Source of the DNA: Planctomycetota bacterium
GTDB taxonomy: Bacteria; Planctomycetota; Phycisphaerae; WQYP01
Assembly: GCA_021852225.1 (NCBI GenBank)
Contig: JAJZOA010000360.1
Span: 1-9,773, forward strand
Reading direction: 5' to 3'
DNA: 9,773 bases
Part shown: positions 1-5,945 of the stretch, one piece after another
Layout: every line of letters begins with the position of its first letter
How positions within the stretch are numbered: the first letter of the stretch is position 1
The notes under the pieces: generated by a model
Seen by the model: the letters and a program-made list of their open reading frames with translations, nothing else
What the model was told of the DNA's origin: nothing
Database searches by the model: none
Made by a program: the position numbers and the translations under genes

Positions 1-2
1 CG

Positions 3-119
3 GCAATCCACCAGTCGTGCGGCGGGGGCCCGAAAAAATCCGGGAGTTTTGTTCGTGTGGCATTGCCGGACTATTCACGTAAGGTTAGCATGGAACATCC
101 CGGATTGAAGGGCGGTTGA
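3..119 (+). CDS. Possible 3' end of an upstream gene (partial, unrecognised)
   Basis: One + frame is open from the left edge and stops at TGA 117-119, giving 38 residues that include FVRVALPDYSRKV and end in HPGLKGG. I do not recognise the family. The reasons for listing it are that it has the same orientation as the following genes, that a perfect GC-rich hairpin starts 13 bases after its stop, and that its ending resembles a plausible protein tail. Another + frame is open to 108 and a third to 82, so 38 codons alone are weak evidence. A pilin-like or secretion-related upstream gene would fit the neighbourhood, but that is only a guess. Confidence 0.25.
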   Translation, partial: AIHQSCGGGPKKSGSFVRVALPDYSRKVSMEHPGLKGG

Positions 120-131
120 GGAAGCATGTTG

Positions 132-148
132 CCGCCGGCGACCGGCGG
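132..148 (+). terminator. GC-rich hairpin after the putative upstream gene
   Basis: CCGCCGG (132-138) and CCGGCGG (142-148) form a perfect 7-bp stem around a CGA loop. G-U pairs can extend it by one to three bases. No T-run follows, so it is not a classical intrinsic terminator. Its place just past the stop at 119 suggests a transcript-end or processing structure. A similar hairpin with the same CGA loop overlaps the 3' end of the gene at 3869-5623. Confidence 0.3.
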
Positions 149-239
149 TGGTCAATGACAGGCACCGGTTGCAATATCGGCGTCTGTTTTGATGGTTGGC
201 GTGCATATACAACGCTGACAGATTGATATCAGGTGTTTC

Positions 240-245
240 GGAGGT
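240..245 (+). promoter_or_regulatory. Ribosome binding site that fixes the pilM start
   Basis: GGAGGT lies four bases before ATG 250-252. The same frame is open further upstream to a TTG at 196, but that start has no good Shine-Dalgarno sequence and would add 18 residues in front of the actin-like fold, which normally begins within the first few residues. The next gene has the same motif at the same spacing (2365-2370), which supports ATG 250. Confidence 0.7.
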
Positions 246-249
246 TCTT

Positions 250-2316
250 ATGCCTAGTTCACAGGAAGCCTGGGGAATTGATGTTGGAACCACCGCGCTT
301 AAAGCAATCAAACTGCGCCGCGAAGGGGACAAGGTCTATTTAGAGGCGATGGAAGTGGTGGAACACAGCGGCTTTCTAAGTGAGCCGGATGCGGACCGCA
401 AGGAAATTGTGGGGGAGAGCCTGGCAAAATTTATTGAAAAGCACCCGCTTCGCGGAGAGCGGGTTTTTATCTCGGCTTCCGGAGCCAGCAGTTTTGCGCG
501 GTTTGTGAAACTGCCGCCGGTTGAGCCGCGGCGTATTCCGGAAATTGTGAAATTTGAAGCGATCCAGCAGATACCCTTTCCGCTGGATCAGGTCATCTGG
601 GATTACCATCCCTTCCAGAGTCCGGAAAGTCCGGATGTGGAAATCGGCATTTTTGCGATCAAGACGGACATACTTGGCGCACTTCTGGCGGATTTCCGCG
701 CCTTGGGCGTTACAGTGCATGGCGTGCAGGTTGCGCCGCTTTGTGTCTACAATGCTCTGCTGTTTGAGGACAAAGGAAAAGACAAGGGAACCATTGTCAT
801 TGATATCGGGGCCGATCATACGGACCTGATTATCATGGACCAGGGTCGGCTCTGGATGCGCAATATCAATCTTGGTGGGAACAGTTTTACCGAGTCTCTG
901 GCTAAAACGTATCGGTTGCAATTCCGCAAATCAGAAGAACTTAAGAAAACCGCCGCAACCAACAAGTTCGCCCGTCAGATATTTCAGGCACTCCGTCCGA
1001 CCTTCGCCGATATTGTCGCTGAAATTCAGCGGTCAGTCGGGTACTTCAACAGTTCGCACCGTGAAAGTCGGCTGGAACAGATTATCGGGATGGGAAATTC
1101 GTTCCGGCTGCCCAATCTTCAGAAATATCTGGAACAGTATTTAGGGATGGAAGTTCATCGGCTCGATTCATTCGCTAAAATTGAAGCTCCGGAAACCCGC
1201 TTGGCCGCGGGATTAAGCGAACAGGCTCTGGGCATGCCCGTGGCCTACGGGCTGGCCCTTCAGGGTGTGGGACTTGGCACAATTACGACCAATCTGCTGC
1301 CAATTGAAATTGCGCGACAAATGCTGTGGCGCAGCAAAACGCCATGGTTTGCCGCAACCGCGGCGCTTTTTGTGCTGGGCACGGCAACCGCAGGCGCGCG
1401 GTATATGATGGACAGCTCGGCGTATTATAATTCGATGCACTCTCCGGCGATCGCGCGGGATAACCAGGTTATTGCCCGCGTTTCCGGCTGGCAGCGGCAA
1501 TATACAGGCATTAACAATACCTATCACGCCAACGTCAAGCGGATTGACTTTTTCAAAAACCTGATGAACCGGCGGCCGATCTGGCCGCTGATCTATCAGA
1601 CGTTCTATTCAAGCCTTCCGCAGGCCGAAACGTCGCTGGCGGCGAAACGGAAAAACTGGAAGATTGTGCTTCAGTCCATTCAAAGCACGTTTCAGGCGAA
1701 TTTGTCGCCCTTGACCGGTTCGCCGGCGGTGCCTGCTGTGCCGGGGCAGCCGGCTGCGGGAGTGGTGCAGCCGTCCATGACTGGCAGCGGTTACGAAGTG
1801 GTGGTGACCGGCTATACGCCTTATAACCCGCCATTGCGCATTCTTGAGCACTTCAGAGATACGATAAAAGCTGCGGCGGGCCTTAAATCGGACCTGCCTT
1901 TTCATATTGTCATACCATCGGGGTCGCTGCACGAAGCCCGTATTGCGGACATCGTCGGGGCGGGCGGTGGAAGCGGGACGGCGGGTCTGGGGTTCAGCCC
2001 ATGGGGGACGACGCGGGGACAGTTTAGTTCAGTATTTCTGCCGGATTATCTGCCGAAGGTCAAGGCGACTCCGGAAAATTCGCAGCCCACAGCGCCGGGT
2101 GGCTTTAACAACGGTATGCCGGGCGGCGGCGTGTTTCCTCCGGGAATGCCTGGTGGGTTTCCTGGCGGAATGCCCGGTGGTTTCGGAGGTGGGGGCAACT
2201 TTGGCGGGGGCGGGCAGTCAGGCACGGCCACGCTTGGCGTGATTGATCCGAATACGAAAAAGTCGCTGCTTCATGCAACGGCTTTTAGAATGACCTTTTT
2301 GATTTACCTGCGTTGA
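250..2316 (+). CDS. pilM: PilM-PilN fusion protein of a type IV pilus / T2SS-like machine
   Basis: This 688-residue protein has the plan of GspL: a cytoplasmic actin-like PilM domain, one membrane segment and a periplasmic PilN-like domain. GIDVGTTALKAIKL (residues 9-22) matches the first phosphate motif of the ASKHA fold, IDIGADHTDL (184-193) the second, and GMGNS (280-284) followed by LPNL the adenosine-side motif. The PilN signature NLLPIE is at 348-353, the membrane helix at about 366-387, and the rest should be periplasmic. In separate systems the PilN N-terminal NLLP peptide docks into PilM; here both partners are in one chain. A Gly/Pro/Met/Phe-rich insert (about 617-658) precedes a final strand-rich stretch (AFRMTFLIYLR). 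It leads a likely operon with the next two genes. The PilM assignment is firm. The PilN assignment rests on motif, topology and position. The start is ATG 250 because of GGAGGT. Confidence 0.9.
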   Translation: MPSSQEAWGIDVGTTALKAIKLRREGDKVYLEAMEVVEHSGFLSEPDADRKEIVGESLAKFIEKHPLRGERVFISASGASSFARFVKLPPVEPRRIPEIVKFEAIQQIPFPLDQVIWDYHPFQSPESPDVEIGIFAIKTDILGALLADFRALGVTVHGVQVAPLCVYNALLFEDKGKDKGTIVIDIGADHTDLIIMDQGRLWMRNINLGGNSFTESLAKTYRLQFRKSEELKKTAATNKFARQIFQALRPTFADIVAEIQRSVGYFNSSHRESRLEQIIGMGNSFRLPNLQKYLEQYLGMEVHRLDSFAKIEAPETRLAAGLSEQALGMPVAYGLALQGVGLGTITTNLLPIEIARQMLWRSKTPWFAATAALFVLGTATAGARYMMDSSAYYNSMHSPAIARDNQVIARVSGWQRQYTGINNTYHANVKRIDFFKNLMNRRPIWPLIYQTFYSSLPQAETSLAAKRKNWKIVLQSIQSTFQANLSPLTGSPAVPAVPGQPAAGVVQPSMTGSGYEVVVTGYTPYNPPLRILEHFRDTIKAAAGLKSDLPFHIVIPSGSLHEARIADIVGAGGGSGTAGLGFSPWGTTRGQFSSVFLPDYLPKVKATPENSQPTAPGGFNNGMPGGGVFPPGMPGGFPGGMPGGFGGGGNFGGGGQSGTATLGVIDPNTKKSLLHATAFRMTFLIYLR
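2098..2223 (+). repeat. Gly/Pro-rich low-complexity segment in the PilM-PilN protein
   Basis: Residues about 617-658 repeat PGG followed by M or F, then run into glycine-rich sequence (GGGGNFGGGG). The element PGGGVFPPGMPGG recurs almost unchanged in the gene at 3869-5623. It probably forms a disordered periplasmic linker or loop, because ordered-looking sequence (LGVIDPNT and the closing strand) resumes after it. Confidence 0.8.
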
Positions 2317-2320
2317 GCGA

Positions 2321-2353
2321 CGGCGCGCCACGCGATTGCGTGATGGGTCGCCG
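2321..2353 (+). other. Two-part hairpin in the pilM / PilO-like gene spacer
   Basis: CACGC (2329-2333) pairs with GCGTG (2338-2342) around a GATT loop, and CGGCG (2321-2325) can pair with CGCCG (2349-2353) outside it across an internal loop. A second small palindrome, CCGGTTCACCGG (2351-2362), overlaps the outer arm and ends two bases before GGAGGT (2365-2370). The structure could tune translation or mark an RNA processing site. Function is inference, and short stems like these are common in GC-rich sequence. Confidence 0.3.
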
Positions 2354-2374
2354 GTTCACCGGTTGGAGGTTTAA

Positions 2375-3823
2375 ATGAAGTTCCTCAAGGCGAATCTGCT
2401 TTTGATAATCTGCACACTTGTGGTGATTCTGTCCCTTGTCGCGCTGTATTACCCCATTGGAGCCAAATCCAAACGGCTCCGCAATTCAATGATCGCATCG
2501 CTTGGCTCGGAAACAATGGCCAACAGCCTCGGCCGCACGTTCATCCGCATTCCTGGTGAAAAATCATATAACGGCCCGGTGACGCCGCAGGTAATTAAGG
2601 CGAAAGAATTTGTGCAGCAGAAAATTGCCCAGCAGGCGAATTGGGTTCAACAACGGGTGGAAGCCGCTAACGCAAGTTTTCGAGTGTCATTTTCCGGTTC
2701 GCGGGCAATTCCCCTTCTTAATGGTGTGCCGATGCGTGATCTGCTTCCGCGGCCTTCACGTGATGCGGTGATCCGCGGCGAGTTTCGCAGCGCCTACCGT
2801 CGGTTGTTTCTGCCAAAATTTAGAAGCTCTCGAGGCTTTCTGGCCATGCTGGATGCCGGTACACCGCCGACGGCTCGCCTGATTAAACGACTGGTGAGGC
2901 GGGCCTTGAAAAAGCAGGCAAGCATCATGCCTGTTGGTGAAGCGGGAAATGCCGATACCGGGGCTCATTCCCGCCTGACACGCGAAATTGTAAGGCGTCA
3001 GGTGTATCGGGCCGCGGCCGGGATAAAGGTGTATGCGTCGCCCCGGAGCTTTCAGATACGCAGTTTCATTCACAGTACAACACTGCCGACCGCGGATCAA
3101 ATATACGAAGCATTTGTGGACACATGGGTGCAGGCCGATGTAGTGCGAGCGATTGCGGCGCTTAATCGGTCCAGCACCAATGTCGGGGAATCGCCCATTA
3201 AGCGACTTATTCACATTACCGTCGGCAACGAGGCTCCGGCCGCCATGGGTGCAACCTACGGCAACGCTTCGGGAAACGGCCTGAACCTGATAGATGACGG
3301 CCATCTGCTTCTTGGCGCTTCAAAACTGGCACAGGGCACCAATGGGGGGGCGGGTGCCAATGCGGCGGATATGGCCCGCTTTCGACCACAAGGGATGCCA
3401 GGCGGCTATCCTGGCGTGCCCGGTTACGGCGGACCCGGCGGTTTTCCGGGAATGCCAACAAATATTCCATCCGTCGGCGGTTCGGGAACAGCGGCGGTCG
3501 GGGCCCCCCTGACCGGGCATGTAAGCAACGCCCGCTATCAGGTGGTGCTGATGCAGGTGAGCTTGGTTGCCGAGCCATGGATGATCAATAAGTTTATCAA
3601 TGAGTTGTACCATCAGAACAATGGATATATTGTACTGAACATGGATATTCGAACCGTGGACCCGATTCAGGCCATTACGCAGGGATATGTCTATGGCAAG
3701 GTGCCCGCGGTCAGAGCGGACCTGTTGTTTGAATGTGTGATGTTTTCACGCTGGAACAAACGTGTGATGCCCGCCGATTACCGGTCGGCGCTAGGAATTG
3801 CGTCAAGGCCGGCGGCACAGTGA
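2375..3823 (+). CDS. PilO/GspM-like inner-membrane protein (Amuc_1100-like position)
   Basis: This 482-residue protein has a short basic N-terminus (MKFLKAN), one hydrophobic helix at about 8-26, then a long periplasmic part. A helical, Gln-rich arm (about 70-100) and a basic helical region (about 130-215) come before a Gly/Pro-rich linker (341-380, starting MPGGYPGVPGYGG). The C-terminal domain (385-470, NARYQVVLMQVSLV to LLFECVMFSRW) alternates strands and helices like the ferredoxin-like fold of PilO, PilN and GspM. The family is therefore called from topology, fold pattern and position after PilM-PilN, not from close sequence similarity. PilO-type proteins pair with PilN in the inner membrane and link the PilM ring to the secretin. 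ATG 2375 has GGAGGT four bases upstream. The gene lies 58 bases after pilM and is probably co-transcribed. It could equally be called an Amuc_1100-type PVC pilus protein. Confidence 0.7.
   Translation: MKFLKANLLLIICTLVVILSLVALYYPIGAKSKRLRNSMIASLGSETMANSLGRTFIRIPGEKSYNGPVTPQVIKAKEFVQQKIAQQANWVQQRVEAANASFRVSFSGSRAIPLLNGVPMRDLLPRPSRDAVIRGEFRSAYRRLFLPKFRSSRGFLAMLDAGTPPTARLIKRLVRRALKKQASIMPVGEAGNADTGAHSRLTREIVRRQVYRAAAGIKVYASPRSFQIRSFIHSTTLPTADQIYEAFVDTWVQADVVRAIAALNRSSTNVGESPIKRLIHITVGNEAPAAMGATYGNASGNGLNLIDDGHLLLGASKLAQGTNGGAGANAADMARFRPQGMPGGYPGVPGYGGPGGFPGMPTNIPSVGGSGTAAVGAPLTGHVSNARYQVVLMQVSLVAEPWMINKFINELYHQNNGYIVLNMDIRTVDPIQAITQGYVYGKVPAVRADLLFECVMFSRWNKRVMPADYRSALGIASRPAAQ
3395..3514 (+). 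repeat. Gly/Pro-rich linker in the PilO-like protein
   Basis: Residues 341-380 are dominated by PGG, PGY and PGF steps (MPGGYPGVPGYGGPGGFPGMP). The segment separates the helical arm from the C-terminal alpha/beta domain, so it probably acts as a flexible periplasmic hinge. It resembles the inserts in the genes on both sides but shares no long identical stretch with them. Confidence 0.75.
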
Positions 3824-3856
3824 CGACGTGACTATTGAATTCCCCCGGCGGTCTGT

Positions 3857-3861
3857 AGGGA
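3857..3861 (+). promoter_or_regulatory. Ribosome binding site for the third gene
   Basis: AGGGA ends seven bases before ATG 3869. It is weaker than the GGAGGT of the two genes before it, so this gene may be translated less strongly. No better start lies nearby, and the membrane helix falls at a normal distance from this ATG. Confidence 0.5.
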
Positions 3862-3868
3862 ACTGGAA

Positions 3869-5623
3869 ATGCAGATAAAAAACATCAATCCTTTCGAACG
3901 GTATGTGGACAAGGCCATCCTGCTTGTCGGAGCGGCGTTCTTCGTCTATCTGGCTTGGATCAACCTTGTGAAAGATCCCAACAGTGTCCCGCTTCCGGAC
4001 AGTGCCGGTGTGAAAGTCGCGCCTGGCGAAGTTGGGCATAAAATCACCGTCGCAGTCCATCAATTGCAAAATCAGATTCGCCACCCGGCGAATCCCTCGC
4101 CTGGTGTGGCGCATGTGCCGAATTTGGTCAAGGGTATAGCCGATGGGCAGGTTCGGCCATTAAGTACCGTAGTGACCGCTTTGCCGCCGATTGCGATAGG
4201 CCCGCTGAATCAACCAGTCGCCAACATTAACACAGTGGTCGTTCGGGGCAAGACTTTTTACGCACCCGTTGTGCCGTCGCTTACTGACATGAAGATCAAG
4301 CAGGGGCGTGGCGTGGCGATTCTTGCAGATAATTCGAATCAGCCGGTTAACCCCAATACTCCAGCCGCGCCCGTCACCAAAGACGTGGCATGGGTAAAAC
4401 TATCCGCGGACTTTCCTGTTTCCGACTGGCTGGCGAGTCTGCAGGGGCCAGCGGTTGCCAAGCCGGGATTCGCGGCGCTGCCGCCCTCATTTCAGCGCAC
4501 CACTTTTTATCGTGTGCAAGTGCAGCGGCAGACTCTGGGTACTGATGGCCGCTGGAGCGGCTGGGAAAAAATCCACGGCTTCTATCTGAATCCGCTGCCG
4601 CCGGCCCCGATGGTCGGTCAGGATGCCGCTGGCCGTGTGCAGATACTTTCCAATCTTGATGCCGCGGCTTCAAATATTTTAGAGCCGGCATTCTACCCGC
4701 TGGAACAGATACGTCTGCGCTTGCCACCTCCGAAGCCAGCCAATCAGCAGAATCCAATTCCCCGCGGAAATATACCCGGTGGTGGCGTGTTTCCACCCGG
4801 CTTTCCGGGTGGGGCGCCGGGTGGATTCAATGGCGGCGGGGCAGGCGGGGGCCGGTTCAATGTGCCGCGGATCATTCGGCAGCCGGTTCGTCAGAATGTG
4901 GTGGCGAATCAGCCGACAAATGTGACCATTCCGGGTGGTTTTCCCGGCGGATTTCCCGGCGCGTTTCCGGGTAATTTTCCGGGTGTCGCCGGTGCTGGCG
5001 GTGTGGCCGGTCAACCGCAGACGATCTCCTCACTGCTGGCGGAAAAATCGTTCCCGATATGGCTTCGTGACACCGACGTGGTTCCCGGTGCCACCTATCG
5101 CTATCGAATGCGGCTTGCACTTTACAATCCGACCTATTTGTTTCCTTATAAATCCGATAATCCGGCGATTAAGAATAAGCCATGGATATATTCTCCGTGG
5201 ACCATGGTCAGTCGACCTTTGACAGTTCGCAATCGGCTTTACTTTTTCCTTGATGGTGGCGGCGGACTGGTGAACGGAAAGGCGGAATTCCGGATTTTTA
5301 AATGGGTTCATGGCATGTGGACATACACCACGCAATATGTCTCTCCGGGGCAGGACATCGGTGATGTGCGCCCGACCTCCATTATTAGCGCCACAACCGG
5401 ACGACTGATGTTTAAATCAGTAAACTTTTTCACCGGTTATAGACTTGTCGCCGCGGATGTCCGCGCGGGCGGAAATAATATTTCCGCTGTCGTAGAAGAT
5501 TCCCACAATAACCTGAGCGTGCGGCGATCCGCATGGGATGCCGCCAGCCCGCTGGAGGCCAGACTGCTGCGGCGCGTGAATCAGACTGGGCGGCCCGCCG
5601 CGGCGACCGCGGCAACGCCATGA
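3869..5623 (+). CDS. Single-pass membrane protein with Fn3-like segments, probable periplasmic connector
   Basis: I do not recognise the family of this 584-residue protein. The N-terminus (NPFERYVDKAILLVG) leads into one membrane helix at about 16-34, and the rest should be periplasmic. Two stretches look like beta-sandwich, fibronectin-III-like units. One is at about 170-245, with FYRVQVQRQTLG and GRWSGWEKI. The other is at about 395-500, with VVPGATYRYRMRLALYNP and SPWTMVSRPLTV. Two Gly/Pro-rich linkers (302-325 and 354-380) lie between them. The gene sits 45 bases after the PilO-like gene and before the secretin, where PilP or GspC would be expected. Those proteins also have one membrane helix and bind the secretin N0 domain, so a connector role is reasonable, but no PilP/GspC homology region is evident by eye. 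The last codons form a GC-rich hairpin (5597-5613). The reading frame is secure; the role is inferred from context. Confidence 0.75.
   Translation: MQIKNINPFERYVDKAILLVGAAFFVYLAWINLVKDPNSVPLPDSAGVKVAPGEVGHKITVAVHQLQNQIRHPANPSPGVAHVPNLVKGIADGQVRPLSTVVTALPPIAIGPLNQPVANINTVVVRGKTFYAPVVPSLTDMKIKQGRGVAILADNSNQPVNPNTPAAPVTKDVAWVKLSADFPVSDWLASLQGPAVAKPGFAALPPSFQRTTFYRVQVQRQTLGTDGRWSGWEKIHGFYLNPLPPAPMVGQDAAGRVQILSNLDAAASNILEPAFYPLEQIRLRLPPPKPANQQNPIPRGNIPGGGVFPPGFPGGAPGGFNGGGAGGGRFNVPRIIRQPVRQNVVANQPTNVTIPGGFPGGFPGAFPGNFPGVAGAGGVAGQPQTISSLLAEKSFPIWLRDTDVVPGATYRYRMRLALYNPTYLFPYKSDNPAIKNKPWIYSPWTMVSRPLTVRNRLYFFLDGGGGLVNGKAEFRIFKWVHGMWTYTTQYVSPGQDIGDVRPTSIISATTGRLMFKSVNFFTGYRLVAADVRAGGNNISAVVEDSHNNLSVRRSAWDAASPLEARLLRRVNQTGRPAAATAATP
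4772..4852 (+). repeat. First Gly/Pro-rich linker of the connector protein
   Basis: IPGGGVFPPGFPGGAPGGF begins at residue 302 and is followed by NGGGAGGG. It matches the insert of the PilM-PilN protein in 15 of 18 aligned residues without gaps, and 9 of those 15 identical residues use different codons. Confidence 0.75.
4931..4987 (+). repeat. Tandem 12-bp PGxF repeats
   Basis: Four in-frame 12-base units (4931-4978) encode PGGF, PGGF, PGAF and PGNF, followed by a partial unit, PGV. The units differ mostly at third codon positions, so the peptide pattern is better preserved than the DNA. They form the second low-complexity linker of the connector protein, just before its second Fn3-like segment. 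Confidence 0.8.
5597..5613 (+). other. Perfect hairpin over the 3' end of the third gene
   Basis: GCCGCGG (5597-5603) and CCGCGGC (5607-5613) form a 7-bp stem around a CGA loop, just before the stop codon at 5621-5623. It resembles the hairpin at 132-148 in stem length and loop sequence. It may stabilise the transcript 3' end or aid termination, but no T-run follows. Chance is possible in Ala/Arg-rich GC coding sequence. Confidence 0.3.
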
Positions 5624-5633
5624 AGTCCAGGCG

Positions 5634-5659
5634 GACCGGCCCCGGTCATTGGCGGCCGG
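5634..5659 (+). terminator. Overlapping GC-rich inverted repeats, possible weak terminator
   Basis: GACCG (5634-5638) can pair with CGGTC (5643-5647). Alternatively CCGGCC (5636-5641) can pair with GGCCGG (5654-5659). The two folds exclude each other. They start 11 bases after the stop at 5623. The nearest T-run is only TTTT at 5684-5687, too far away for a standard intrinsic terminator, so any termination would be partial or Rho-dependent. Confidence 0.3.
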
Positions 5660-5663
5660 GCGG

Positions 5664-5692
5664 TTGCAACATCATGCGTGTGCTTTTAGTAT
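5664..5692 (+). promoter_or_regulatory. Candidate sigma-70-type promoter for the secretin gene
   Basis: TTGCAA (5664-5669) and TAGTAT (5687-5692) each match the bacterial consensus at four of six positions and are 17 bases apart, the optimal spacing. Transcription would start near 5700 and leave a leader of about 245 bases. The -35 box lies inside the palindrome GTTGCAAC (5663-5670). Planctomycete promoters are poorly matched by simple consensus rules, so this is a candidate only. Confidence 0.3.
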
Positions 5693-5861
5693 GTTAAAAA
5701 GTTTTGCGGCGTGTTCTGGAGAGTTTAAGGGATTTGCGTATGGCGGCGGCTCGGCGGAATGCAATGTCGCATGGAATGGTCAGGTCGCCGCGGAATACGG
5801 AATAGCGGCTGCAAGGCGCGGTACCTGATTCATGGAGAGAGCCTGGGTTGATAAGTGTGTG

Positions 5862-5905
5862 TGATTTTCCGCGGCGCGTATCTTTGATAACGCACCGGAA
5901 AATCA
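5862..5905 (+). promoter_or_regulatory. Long nested hairpin in the secretin leader
   Basis: TGATTTTCCG (5862-5871) and CGGAAAATCA (5896-5905) are perfect 10-base inverted repeats. Inside them GCGTATC (5876-5882) pairs with GATAACGC (5886-5893) through seven base pairs with one bulged A and a TTT loop; a small internal loop separates the two stems. No T-run follows, so it is not an ordinary terminator. It ends 40 bases before the TTG start and could be a regulatory RNA element, an mRNA-stabilising stem or a DNA operator. The sequence does not tell these apart. Confidence 0.5.
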
Positions 5906-5933
5906 AGGTGTTGTATTGGCAATTTGCGGATGT

Positions 5934-5938
5934 AGGAG
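5934..5938 (+). promoter_or_regulatory. Ribosome binding site that fixes a TTG start for the secretin
   Basis: AGGAG ends seven bases before TTG 5946-5948, a good spacing. The next in-frame candidate, ATG 5955-5957, would be 16 bases away, which is too far. The TTG start also adds two lysines (MKKMTRSR) to the positive end of the signal peptide. Confidence 0.65.
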
Positions 5939-5945
5939 TTTCCTC

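Larger units (their letters stand above)
5624..5945 (+). other. 322-base spacer before the secretin gene
   Basis: I see no convincing gene here. In order it holds overlapping GC-rich inverted repeats (5634-5659), a candidate promoter (5664-5692), a stretch with no clear signal (about 5700-5860), a long nested hairpin (5862-5905) and the secretin ribosome binding site (5934-5938). The size and content contrast with the 58- and 45-base spacers upstream and suggest that secretin expression is controlled separately. Confidence 0.6.

Noticed and set aside
150..239. Promoter for the pilM operon
   Set aside because: TTGCAA at 169-174 and TATACA at 206-211 look tempting but are 31 bases apart. No pair with acceptable spacing was found, nor a sigma-54 GG-N10-GC site.
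196..252. TTG at 196 as the pilM start, adding 18 residues
   Set aside because: It lacks a ribosome binding site. ATG 250 has GGAGGT and puts the actin-like motif at the usual distance from the N-terminus.
376..921. 181-codon open frame on the minus strand
   Set aside because: It lies opposite conserved PilM motifs and has no recognisable protein features.
2098..2223. Collagen-like protein reading of the PGG repeats
   Set aside because: Strict Gly-X-Y triplets are not kept. The period varies and phenylalanine and methionine are frequent.
5745..5799. Short frame beginning ATGGCGGCGGCT in the same spacer
   Set aside because: It stops after about 20 codons and has no family features.
5691..5828. 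45-codon open frame in the secretin leader
   Set aside because: It has no Shine-Dalgarno sequence before ATG 5691, overlaps the candidate promoter and resembles nothing I know. Chance open frames of this size are common in GC-rich DNA.
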